This document shows, piece after piece, positions 54,251 through 64,000 of a DNA stretch of 64,000 bases. The stretch is taken from assembly GCF_900496995.4 (NCBI RefSeq), contig NW_024470398.1, forward strand, positions 62,001 through 126,000. Direction: 5' to 3'. Origin of the DNA: Aquila chrysaetos chrysaetos (lineage: Eukaryota; Chordata; Aves; Accipitriformes; Accipitridae). The first letter of the stretch is position 1; every line of letters starts with the position of its first letter. A program made the position numbers and the translations under genes. The notes under the pieces were generated by a model. It did no database searches. It was not told where the DNA came from and saw only the letters and a list, made by a program, of their open reading frames with translations.

Positions 54251-54618
54251 TGCGGAGACTCAATTAAGCGCTCAAACTCTCTCTGCAAGATTCCCTTTAT
54301 TTCACAAAAGAATCCAACTTATATATGTGTCAACAAAGATCCAGAAAGTACTAACGGCTCACAGCCAATACTACGAGCACAGGAGGGCATACCTGGCCCA
54401 GCTGGGATGTTTGCCAGTCCTCAGAACCGTTAAAGATAAAAACATTCCATAGACATAGTCGTGACCGTCTTCAGCCACATCTTCCCAGGCCTACACGAGG
54501 CCATCCTCCAACCTGACCTTGTGAAACTGGTTCTTCAAGGCTTGGCAAACATGCAGCACAACGAATTCTAACAGTCACTCTTGAAAACAAATGCCAGGTG
54601 TTCCGAGCTGCTCCCACA
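54251..54618 (-). mobile_element. Proviral 3' LTR
   Basis: 368 bp, TG...CA ends, with an AT-rich core containing a TTTATT (AATAAA on minus) near 54296. Nearly identical to 62643-63028. It ends about 130 bases from the class I C ISRE. Confidence 0.9.
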
Positions 54619-54636
54619 TCTCCCCCTTTTTGTTTA
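54619..54636 (-). promoter_or_regulatory. Polypurine tract
   Basis: The minus strand reads aaacaaaaagggggaga immediately before the 3' LTR, the normal plus-strand primer position. Confidence 0.85.
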
Positions 54637-54639
54637 GGA

Positions 54640-55800
54640 AGATCAGATTCACGAGGAAGGCAGCGAGGACTCTAGCTTCGAACTGACGCAATCCTCGTAC
54701 TGCTCCTCAGGTGATTCTGATTGCTGCAAACACACAAATGATTAATAACCCTCCAATAGCAATATAAATTCAGATAAACAAATTTAAACCTTCAAACCAT
54801 GTTTTTGTATTTAAGCATTTAACACTATTTAGACAATTCTTTGAAAAACACCTTATTCTTCTAATTTTATATATTTCCCATTTGATCTTGTAATATCTGT
54901 GCAAGGTCTTAGGTCTCTCCTGCAATATTAGTAGCAAATGCACTTTGCAAATGTTCCTTCACCTAATTCCAATCACATACACTTTCATTCCCTTGTAAAG
55001 GAGTTACACAGAGCCCTTGTTTTTGAAATTCCCAATTGCAATGTAATTTCATTCTCTTTTATAATGCATTTTGTCTATGTGATGGGTTGATCCTGGCTGG
55101 ACACCAGTTACCTACCATAGCTATTCTATCACTCTCTCCTTCACAGCTGGACAGGGGAACGGGAAATGAGGTTTTGCGGTTAGTTCATCACACGTTATCT
55201 CTGTCACTTCATCCTCCTCAGTGGCAGCACTCATCGCACTCTTCCCCTGTTCCAGCGTGGGATCTCTCCCACGGGAGACAGTCCTCCACAAAGATCTTTC
55301 AGCATGGGTCCCTTCCACGGTGTGCAGTCCTTCAGGAGCACACTGCTCCAGTGTGGGTCCCCCACGAGGTCACAAGTCCTGCCAGAAAACCTGCTCCGTG
55401 GGCTCCTCTCTCCACAGATCCGCAGGTCCTGCCAGGAGCCTGCTCCAGCGTGGGGTTCCCACGGGGTCACAGCCTCCTTCGGGAACCCACCTGCTCCGGC
55501 GTGGGGTCCTCCCCGGGCTGCAGGTGGAGATCTGCTCCACCGTGGACCTCCCTGGGCTTGCAGGGGGACAGCCTGCCTCACCATGGTCTTCCCCACGGGC
55601 TGCAGGGGAATCTCTGCTCCGGCGCCTGGAGCACCTCCTCCCCTCCTTCTGCACTGACCTGGGGGTCTGCAGGGTTGTTTCTCTTACATGTTCTCACTCT
55701 TCAGCTGCCATTTCTGTGTGTTCCACAACCGCATCTCTCTTCCCCCTCTCCAGCCATTTGTTTTTATTAATTTTTTTCCTGTCTCTTCCTCTCTCTCTCT

Positions 55801-55838
<38 letters not shown>

Positions 55839-57076
55839 CCTGTGCAGAGGTGCTATCACTATCACTGTCTGGCTCGGCTTTGGCCGGCAGCAGGTCCGTC
55901 TTAGAGCCAGCCGGCACTGGCTCTATCAGACACAGGGGAAAACCTCCAGCAGCCCCCACAAAAGCCACCCCTGTAACCCCCGGCTACCAAAACCTTGCCA
56001 CACAAACCCAATACAGCCCAAGCCAAATTACCACTGCTTCCAAAGCATCCAATCATTCTAGTATTGTTGATCAATTTGTACCTGGGTATTTATTTCAGTT
56101 GTAACATTTTTTAATACATTAGCTACTGTGTGAGCAGTCTGAACGGATTTCACAAGTGCCGTGGTAGCAACGGCGGCAGTAGCTGCAATAATGATAGCTA
56201 ATATTATAAAGGCAATGAGCCATCCTATAAATTGTTTTGGGTGACTAATTGTCTGCTTTAAAAGCCTTGATGATTGACTTAATCTTTATTCCCTTTCCCA
56301 CAATTTGGTCATATTCACAGGGATCCACAATTCAGCACAACATCATGTTGACATGATTACTGTAAGACTTAGTTCAGATATATTCTTATGAGTAAAACAG
56401 CTAAAATACCAAGGTTAATTCAGATTAGTTTCAAAAGCATGGTTACATAAAGCAACATCTAGAAATTGAGTTCCTACAAAAACATAAGGATGTGAAGTAC
56501 ATATCATCACCAAATCTTTGTGATTCTATACATTCTTGTGCCATCTTACGCCGCGAGCTCAGCCCGGCAATCGGTAGGTGCCAGCTTTCCGTGGGCATCC
56601 CCACGGAGGCAACGGTGGCCTCTCCGTACACCAGCCCGATGCTCTTTGGAAAAATCCCGGTATTTATACATTTGCAAAGGAACGGGTTTCAGCACACGTG
56701 GCCAGCGGGTGCCAAAAGACGCCTTGATTGTAACATGGGGAGCCTATGACGCATGCGCTTGCTGGCCAGGCGCGCTGCACGAGCCATAGCCACCCTGTCT
56801 GTTGGTTCATGGGCTTTGTACGTGCGGCATATTGTCATCATCCAGCAGTCTGCGTTTTCCTCGGCTATCTACCTCTCCCCCAGTGTTCATCCACGGACCA
56901 AAATCCCATTTTTTAACCCATCTGCAAAGAAAAAAGATCAGAATTCTTACAATACTGTTGCTGGCCACTATGGCCAGGTATGCTAAAAAAGGTATTCTCT
57001 GGAGTAGGATACACGTTGCATCATCTCACTAGCTTGTTGGTGCATTCTCTTCAAATGTCTCTATGTGATAGCTTTT
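54640..57076 (-). pseudogene. Proviral env remnant, split by an LTR-like element
   Basis: Minus strand. 56250-56060 encodes a hydrophobic fusion-peptide-like stretch followed by a heptad-repeat region typical of a retroviral transmembrane subunit. Upstream (57076-56250) is the surface-subunit region with no long intact frame. The distal part of the gene continues at 55080-54640. In between, 55081 to about 56040 is an unrelated repeat element. Env is therefore non-functional. Confidence 0.65.
55081..56040 (+). mobile_element. LTR-like repeat inserted into proviral env
   Basis: Starts gtgatgggttgatcctggct and carries the 'gggtcacaagtcctgccag' words of the family at 23805 and 25085, plus a T-run of over 30 bases near 55806-55838. 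It is in opposite sense to the provirus, so it inserted later. The exact right edge is uncertain. Confidence 0.7.
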
Positions 57077-58310
57077 TCATTCTCTATGTGCTGCTTCCTC
57101 CTCATTTGTCTCTTCTCCTTCAAATTCAGAGTCTTCATCTGTGGGATAGGGTTGTCTGGGTGGTTTCACCAGCTCATGATATGGCTTCACGTGTTTAGCT
57201 GGAATCCACTTGGTTCCTGTGGGAAGAAGAACACAAGCATACCCTCGCCCCCAAGTGATTAGTTCCACAGGTCCATTCCAACCAGGTCCACTAAAAAGAT
57301 CTTTATACAGTACTTTAGGTCTGTGTGAAATAGAATCAGGAATTTTAAAATGTCGATCTACCGCTCTGCTGGCCATTAAGTCTGGTGAGCAATTTAAAAA
57401 GTTCAAAGTAAACATAGCATTATCTAGCTGTTCTTGTGGTGGCATATTCCCCCTTTTTTGTTTATGCAACATGGACTTTAAAGCATGATGCGCACGCTCA
57501 ATTATTGCTTGTCCAGTAGGTGAATGTGAAATTCCTGTCACATGGGATACCTGCCACTGCTGCAAAAATAATTGAGTAGATTTAGCTACATATCCTGGAC
57601 CATTGTCAGTTTTAATGGTTTGAGGAACCCCCATAATTGCAAAGCATCGTGACCAATGTTGTCGTACATCACGTGCCCTTTCTCCAGAATGAGCAGTAGC
57701 ACAAATATAAGAGGAAAAGGTATCAATAGAAACATGCACAAATTTCAAGGAGCCAAAGGCATTGTTACACATGTTACATGTGTAACATCACTTTGCCAAA
57801 TGGCATCAGAGTGTAAACCACGTGGGTTAACTCCAATGCTCACTGCATCAGAAGAAACTCTTTGACAATCTGGACAAGGACAAATTATATCTTTAGCCTG
57901 TGCTTTTGTCAAATTAAACATCTTTTGCAATGCTGCAGCATTTTGGTGAAAAAAGGAATGAGAGGCCACAGCAGAGTGGAATTGCACTGTGCCAACAGTG
58001 ACAGAGTCAGCCACGGCATTGCCTTTAGTCAACGGTCCTGGCGGCACAGTGTGCGACCTAATGTGACAAAAAACAAAGGATAAGCTCTTTTATTTAAAAG
58101 AGTTTGCAATTCCAAAAATTTGTTGAATAAGTCTTCATCATTTATCTCCTTTAAGCAAGATCCTGGTAATCGCTGTACAACACGTACGACATATTCTGAA
58201 TCAGAAATAATATTGAGTGGTTCCGATGGAAATAAAGTTAAAGCATGTAAAACAGCCTGTAATTCCACACGCTGTGTGGAACCTTGTAACAGAACAACAG
58301 ATGTGTGTCA
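57077..58310 (-). pseudogene. Proviral integrase and RNase H region, frameshifted
   Basis: 58268-58029 is RNase H (SDSEYVV motif). 58047-57745 is the integrase His/Cys zinc domain (PCPDC). 57772-57077 is the integrase core with the DDE residues (SIDTFSS, KTDNGPGY, an invariant Glu in IIERAHH) and a C-terminal SH3-like end with an acidic tail. Frame changes near 58040 and 57760 and the in-frame stop at 58308-58310 separate the parts. Confidence 0.85.
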
Positions 58311-59804
58311 TACTCCATCATCTAGCCAAGCAACTACACCTTGTCCAGTTTTTCCAGAGCCATCCACAAAAACTGTACGAGCATTAACAATAGGAGTATC
58401 TGATACTATCGTCTGTGGTTTGATGTTTAATGTGTGAAGGTTTTGCAGTAACTTACATTTAGGCAGTGAGAAAGAAATTTCGTTCGTGAAGTCAGCCAAT
58501 GCGATTTGCAGTGATTGTGATTGGACAAAAAGGTAATCAAAATCTTGTTTTGAAAAAGGAAGATACAAGGTATCGGGATCAAAACCAATGAGACACTGAG
58601 TATGTGACTGTGCTTTTTGTACCACAGTCACAATCATTTCTAAAGGCTGTGTAACAGTTTTCTTCAAAGTGTGAGAGAGAAACACCCATTCCAAATATAA
58701 AATTTTCTGAATGACTTTATCATGTTGCCCTATAATAGCAAAAGGTTGTTTTGGACCTTGTATAACATATACATCAACAGGTAAAGTTAAGTCCCTTCTA
58801 TAGGCCTGTAATGTAGATATCTTTTGTGAAACTAAATTTAACTCTTCCTTGGCAGCTGGAGTTAAGATCCGTGGTGATGTTAAATCAGGATCACCTCTCA
58901 GAATGTTAAAGAGATTACTTAATTCCTCTGTGGTTATACCTAACATGGGTCGTACCCAGTTTATTGTTCCTAATAATTTCTGAGCATCGTTCAGAGTTCG
59001 TATATCTGTGTGCAACTTTAATGATTGAGGCTGTACTGTTCTTTCTGTAAGAATCCACCCTAAATATTTCCAGGGCGGCATCGTTTGAATTTTTTCTCTA
59101 GTAATTTGAAGTCCAAAGGTGTGCAAAGAATTTACAAGATGTCGCAAAACACTTTCCAAATACTGTGTTGTTTCTGTTGCAATTAGAATATCATCCATAT
59201 AATGATATATTATAGCATTTGGAAATGCGTCTCGGCTCGGTTGAATCGCCGCAGCAACTACTATCTGACAGATAGTAGGACTATTCATCATGCCCTGAGG
59301 TAGCACTGTCCACTGATAACGCTGCATAGGCTCGGCGTTATTTACACTAGGCACTGAAAAGGCAAAATGTGCACAATCATCAGGATGTAAAGGAATCGTG
59401 AAGAAGCAGTCTTTTAAATCAATTACTTGTAAGTCCCACTCTTTAGGGATCATTGCAGGATTTGGCGTTCCCGGCTGGGTAATCCCCATGGGTTGTAACA
59501 CTGCATTTATCGCTCGTAAATCCTGCAATAATCGCTATTTTCCCGACTGTTTGGGAATAACAAAAATCGGTGTATTCCATGGACTAGTTGAAGTGACAAT
59601 GTGTCCTTGCTGCAACTGCTCTTGAATTAATTTATGTGCTTGTATCAATTTGTCCCCTTTTAATGGCCACTGATCGACCCAAACAGGCGCAGAAGTTAGC
59701 CACGTAAGTTTGAGCAGGGGTTTTACATCAGTGACCCTTAGAATGAATTTGAATTGACTGTGGTTAGGGTAAAGTGCCATTGTTTCAATAAATCTCTGCC
59801 CCAC
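58308..59804 (-). pseudogene. Proviral reverse transcriptase, one internal stop
   Basis: 59804-59535 holds the RT fingers start (WPLKGDKLIQAH, PWNTPIFVIPK). After an in-frame stop (59535-59537), 59528-58308 carries the rest of RT including the catalytic YMDD motif (YHYMDDILIA), the connection and the first RNase H strand (FVDGSGKTG). The sequence type is betaretroviral or lenti-like class II. Confidence 0.9.
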
Positions 59805-59855
59805 AAATTTACAGATGAGTCAAGTACATAAGGCTGAATCCATGCGTCATGGTTC

Positions 59856-60413
59856 TCAGGCCCCTTTACTGACAAAAGTTTGGCACTTTCGCATGGGCTG
59901 TCGAGTGCCTCCTATACCAACAATTGTAGGAAGAGCTATCTGCAATGGCCACGAAGTTGGCCAGTCCTTTTTTGATATTACAGAAACGTCTGCTCCGGTA
60001 TCTAGCAATCCCGAAAACCATCTACCCTCAATTTGCAATTTTAAAATCGGCTGTTGCTGTGTTATTTCCTGCGACCACAATACAAAAGGACCCCCGGTGC
60101 TATCAAAGCTACTGTCGCCTCGATTATTTTGCATGTTTTGAGATACCCAACAAGGAAGCAATATTAATTGAGCTATTTTTGTGTTTGCCAGAATTGTACA
60201 TGGAATTTGCGTTGAAGCTAGCATGATTTTAATTTCCCCTTGATAATCTGAATCAATAACTCCAGGGTATACAATTATTCCCTGTGTCGTAGCACTAGAT
60301 TGTCCAATTATTAATCCTAACATGCCATCAGGCAAAGGTCTGAATATTGCAGTCCCCACAATATAAATTCTCTGTTCTTTTATTAAGAGGTCGGCTGCTG
60401 TTGCCAAATCCAT
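59856..60413 (-). pseudogene. Proviral dUTPase-protease (pro)
   Basis: 185 codons open. The N-terminal half has trimeric dUTPase features (LPDGMLGLIIGQSS, then GVIDSDYQGEI). The C-terminal half has the aspartic protease catalytic LLDTGADVSVIS. A dUTPase fused ahead of protease, overlapping the end of gag by about 30 bases in another frame, is the betaretrovirus arrangement read by ribosomal frameshifting. Confidence 0.9.
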
Positions 60414-62412
60414 CCCGGCACTCCCTGTAGTTGCGGGCTGGAGGTCAGAGACGGTTTTTGTGTGATGCCTGTTTGTGTAGCAGTCCCATCGGTTAGTGGT
60501 GCCTCCACTGAATTCCAGACCCTGTTGGTTTGCGGGGCACCGGGTCCCGCACCCCTCCTGTAGTTTCCCTGGAAGAGATTACCCTCTTTATCAAATTTCA
60601 ATTTGTGTTGATTTGCCCAATGATATCCTTTACTACAATGAGGGCAGAAGTGACTTACAGGTTTATCACATTTGGATTTTTGTCGTTTAGGACAATGCTT
60701 AGCCATATGTCCCAATTTTCCACACTCAAAATATTTCATAGTAACTTGATGAACATTTAGTTGCTGTGACAGTGCAGCAGCTAACATGTTAGCTCTATGA
60801 GTTTCTGTCCCTATATTTTGACATATCTTAATATACTGCCCAATGTCAGTAGCTCTTCCTTTAACTGACTTCAGTGCAGCCTGACAGTCCGCATTTGCAT
60901 TCTCATAAGCCAACTGAAATAATAATGCTTTTGCAGCTTCCTGATTTTCTACCTGCCGTGTTATCGCAGCTTGAAGGCGATCAATAAAAGATACATATGG
61001 TTCCTGAGAGCCCTGTCGTATAGAGGCAAATGAAATGGTACTTTGCCCAGTTTCAGGTACTCGTCGTATAGCCATGAGTGCAATACGAGTGGCTTGATCG
61101 AAAACTTGCTTTGGCAAAGCTGCTTGTGCCTGAGGTGTAATGTAAGGGCCTGTTCCTTGTAACATGTTTTGATCTATAGCTATCCCTGATGACAAGTTGT
61201 CCATAATTTGTTCCACTGACAAATCATTATATTCTAACTGCCATACAGAATACTGAGCAGAAGTCAACACCATTTTCATAAGCAATTTCCAGTCCCAAGG
61301 AGTCATAGTGTAAGTTCCTCCAATTGCTTCCACTAGTCCCATTGTAAATGAATTGTGTAACCCATTTTCACGAATCGATTTCCGTAATTCTTTTATCACT
61401 TCATAAGGTAAACCGTCATGCTGTGGTGGAGTATGGGGTTTGTATATAACAGGAAAAGTGAACATGGTATCACCTTGCTGTAGAGCTTTTTCTCGACAGC
61501 ATTGGATCAAGCTATGTGTATTTTTTCCCAAATCATTAAGTGAATTGTCACATTTAGTATCAAAGTCTGGTAAAGTGGAGCTGAAGGCACTATAATGTTT
61601 TCCCCGCGCCGCTGTAAAGCAGGAGCCACTGGATTAGACAGAGGCACAGAGTTAGAGGGATTGGCAGGAGAAGGCGATACAGGCAGTGCAGCAAAGCCGG
61701 GTTCCGTTGTAAGTTCTGCAGACCCTGGAGAGGGAGTACCAGGGGATTGGGGTGGGCGGGCGGGGGCCGGCGGGGGCCGTGGCGGCCGCAGAGGCTGCGG
61801 GAGGCGGCGAAGCGGGTGCGAAAGCGGCGGGAGGCAGCGGCGGGGCCCCGTGTGCCGTGGCGAGGGTCGGCGAGCCCGCGGAGCCCGTGCCGCCCGCCCG
61901 CCGCCTGCCCGCCGGCGGGGTGGGTGCCTTAACAGTGTTAGTGCAGGCGGCGGTGGAGGTAATGAGGGATATAAATCCGGCTCTTTTTCAGAGCCCACCC
62001 TGCCTGATACAAAAGAATTATTATCAGAATCAGAATCCTGCTCATTAGCGGCCTGCTTACAGACTGTCTTCTCAAAAGCAGTATCAGGCTGTATTGGTAT
62101 GATTTTCACTGACGGCTGTAAATGCACCAGTGCAACGTAAATAAATCTCCATGTCATAATTAAATTTTCTGATACACCAAAGGCCAAAGTTTTTCACGTT
62201 TGTAAATGTTCCCCGACTCTTTCCCAAACCTCGGTATCAAAAGTTCCCTCTGTGGGAAACCAGTTACAATTATCCTTTACCCATATTAAAAGCGAAGCAA
62301 TTTGTCCCTCTGTTTTTTTACACCCAGAGGCCCGTAAAATCTGCCGCAAAATGTTTAAGTAGAGCTTATGCTCCTGGGAAACTGATTGTCCCATGCTACC
62401 GCAATCTCGCAA
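60383..62412 (-). pseudogene. Proviral gag, one stop and one frameshift
   Basis: 62412-62194 is matrix with an N-myristoylation-type MGQSVS. It ends at an in-frame TGA (62194-62196), after which the same frame continues 62187-61507 through a Pro-rich linker. A frame change in an A-run near 61525 leads into 61531-60383 with capsid (major homology-like region QGSQEPYVSFIDRL) and nucleocapsid zinc knuckles (FECGKLGHMAKHC, then HFCPHCSKGYHW). Overall layout is class II (beta-like). Confidence 0.88.
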
Positions 62413-62622
62413 CTCACCCGTTCCGCAGGGTTTGCTGTTACCTATTTTCTCGGAGTCGTGGCCACTTCTTCAAAACTCTCCCCATTAGATTACATGGTCT
62501 TCGCAGTGAAGGGGAATCACCTCTTCTTTACTCAATCATATCGTTTTCTTCTCTTAATTGTGCCGGCTTCTTCTCTCAATCACGTCGTCGTCTTCTCTCA
62601 ATCACATCGGCTTCTTCTCTCG

Positions 62623-62640
62623 ATCACGTTGGGGTCACCA
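62623..62640 (-). promoter_or_regulatory. Proviral primer-binding site, tRNA-Trp type
   Basis: The minus strand reads TGGTGACCCCAACGTGAT, two bases after the 5' LTR end. It differs at one base from the tRNA-Trp primer site used by avian alpharetroviruses (established knowledge). Confidence 0.75.
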
Positions 62641-62642
62641 TC

Positions 62643-63028
62643 TGCGGAGACTCAATTAAGCGCTCAAACTCTCTGTGCAAGATTCCCTTTATTTCACAAA
62701 AGAATCCAACCTATATATGTGTCAACAAAGATCCAGAAAGTACTAACGGCTCACAGCCAATACTACGAGCACAGGAGGGCATATCTGACCCAGCTGGGAT
62801 GTTTGCCAGTCCTCAGAACCGTTAAAGATAAAAACTTTCCATAAAGATAAAAACTTCCATAGACATACTCGTGACTGTCTTCAGCCACATCTTCCCAGGC
62901 CTACACGAGGCCATCCTCCAACTGGACCTTGTGAAACTGGTTCTTCAAGGCTTGGCAAACATGCAGCACAACAAATTCTAACGGTCACTCTTGAAAACAA
63001 ATGCCAGGTGTTCCGAGCTGCTCCCACA
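62643..63028 (-). mobile_element. Proviral 5' LTR
   Basis: 386 bp. Matches 54251-54618 apart from scattered substitutions and a short duplication (a repeated 'ccataaagataaaaac' word near 62840). Confidence 0.9.
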
Positions 63029-63320
63029 GTCACCCAGTGCCCCCCAGTATCCCCCAGTGTCCCCCGTTCCCGCTGTCCCTCACACCAGTGTCCCCCGTAC
63101 GGGTCATCCCGCTCCTGCTGTCCCCTCCTTCCCGCTGTCCCCAAGGACTGGTGTCCCCCAGCCTGGGGCCGGCGGGGGGGCAGTACCTCCTTCTCAGCAC
63201 CCGTCTGTGAGACCTCGGAGCTGGAGATCTTCTTCTCAGGGCCCTTATGGGTGACCTCAGAGCTTGGAGATCTTCTTCTCAGGGCCCCTGTGCATGGTCT
63301 CAGAGCAGGAGACACACCTG
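63029..63320. other. Inverted continuation of the class I upstream flank
   Basis: 63040-63185 is the inverted match of sequence upstream of class I A (14095-14150) and B (27770-27860), including cgtacgggtcatcc. 63200-63310 is a short form of the 'ggtctccagctctgaggtca' minisatellite. No gene. Confidence 0.65.
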
Positions 63321-63344
63321 GACTGCTGGGATGGAGGGCTCTCA

Positions 63345-63715
63345 GCCCTTCAGGAGGGGTAGGCAGGGCAGGCGAGGTGGAGGAGTCGCACCGGATGGAA
63401 AGGAGAGCTCTGACCGCACAGCCGTTACGGTTTGGGATGACGTGGTCGACAGCCTCTGGGTGAGGGCTAGAGGATGGAAGACGGAGCAGATGGCGCAGTG
63501 GGTGTCCGCTACCCGTCGCCCAGCCAGGATGCCAGCGCCGATGAGTTATTCCACAGACAGTTAGGAGAAATGTCTGCATCGGTCGCCCTTGTCCTTACCG
63601 GAGACCTCAACGTCTCGGGCATCAGCTGGGAATGCCATACTGCTGTGACGAGCAGGTCGGGGAGATGCCTGGAGGTTGGTGAAGATGTCTTCTTGTCACA
63701 AGTACTCAGTGATAT
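63345..63715 (+). mobile_element. CR1 LINE endonuclease-domain fragment
   Basis: Plus-strand TGDLNVSGISWECH and SRSGRCLEVGEDVFLSQ match the inverted copies at 24593-24980 and 26880-27130. It is cut at about 63710 by an LTR-like element, exactly as at 24592. Confidence 0.8.
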
Positions 63716-64000
63716 CCACCCTGCAGCCCGTGGTGATGAAGACCATGGTGAGGCAGGCTGTCCCCCTGCAGCCCACGGAGGTCCACAGTGGAGCAGATCT
63801 CCACCTGCAGCCCGGGGAGGAGCCCACGCCGGAGCAGGTGGATTTGCCCTGAAGGACTCACGTTGGAGAAGTTTGTTGAAGATTGTCTCCCGTGGGTGAG
63901 ACCCCATGCTGGAGCAGAGGAAGAGTGCGAGGAGGAAGGAGCGGCAGGGCCAAGGTGGGATGAACTGACCCCGACCCCATTCCCCATCCCCCTGCGCTGC
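63708..64000 (-). mobile_element. LTR-like repeat element running off the window
   Basis: Reverse-oriented member of the 23805-24592 family ('gtggtgatgaagaccatggt', 'gaggcaggctgtccccctgc'), continuing past the right edge. Confidence 0.65.

Larger units (their letters stand above)
54251..63028 (-). mobile_element. Betaretrovirus-like endogenous provirus, 8.8 kb
   Basis: Two LTRs in the same orientation flank gag, dUTPase-protease, pol and env remnants in retroviral order on the minus strand. A 6-bp target duplication, GTCACC, stands at 54245-54250 and 63029-63034. LTR length is about 370-386 bp and the LTRs differ at scattered sites plus one roughly 18-bp duplication in the 5' LTR, so the insertion is old but not ancient. 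Defects include in-frame stops in gag, RT and RNase H, frameshifts in gag and integrase, and a foreign repeat inserted in env, so it is coding-defective. It lies just upstream of class I C in the same transcriptional sense. Confidence 0.92.

Overview
The window is avian genomic DNA from the core MHC class I region, probably on a GC-rich microchromosome. The main evidence is three MHC class I heavy-chain genes with bird-type residues (for example Arg at the alpha1 C-terminal anchor position), a TAP1 gene whose protein begins without an N-terminal TMD0 segment, CR1 LINE fragments, and avian-type LTR retroelements. Class I genes flanking a divergent TAP1/TAP2 pair is the arrangement known from the chicken BF-TAP region. 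FLOT1 beside it, and the repeat content, suggest a bird other than a galliform; that is inference. Introns and spacers are dominated by GC-rich minisatellites and homopolymer runs.

Layout. 1-1230: minisatellite and intergenic DNA with an orphan poly(A) signal. 1230-9950: complete 12-coding-exon FLOT1 gene (minus) with its CpG promoter. 10440-14094: CR1 scrap, then a gutted retroviral element (minus) with one full LTR. 14250-23800 (unit A): class I gene A (plus), a chain of old retroelement fragments, and a truncated TAP1 pseudogene (minus). 23800-27780: LTR-like elements, CR1 pieces and minisatellites. 27900-35060 (unit B): class I gene B (plus) and the same chain of fragments, leading into the complete TAP1 gene (minus, 35331-40877). 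40880-43213: shared TAP1/TAP2 control region with two interferon-response motifs and X/Y-box-like motifs, embedded in minisatellites. 43214-46775: complete TAP2 (plus). 46840-54250 (unit C): the unit B chain in inverted orientation, ending in class I gene C (minus). 54251-63028: a betaretrovirus-like provirus (minus) with two LTRs, primer site and 6-bp target duplication, inserted just upstream of class I C. 63029-64000: the rest of the inverted flank.

The genes form one antigen-presentation module. TAP1 and TAP2 make the ER peptide transporter, and the class I chains bind and display its peptides. The TAP pair is transcribed divergently from one control region, and the class I genes point inward at the TAP genes from both sides, so class I B and C form the arms of a large inverted repeat around the transporter. 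Class I A plus the TAP1 pseudogene is a direct duplicate of the left arm. None of the three class I copies reads cleanly as given: A has a one-base frameshift in a cytoplasmic exon, B has an insertion-riddled exon 2, and C has a 4-base length change in the transmembrane exon. Some of this may be assembly consensus error rather than biology. FLOT1 (a membrane-raft scaffold protein) is a framework neighbour and not part of the peptide-loading pathway.
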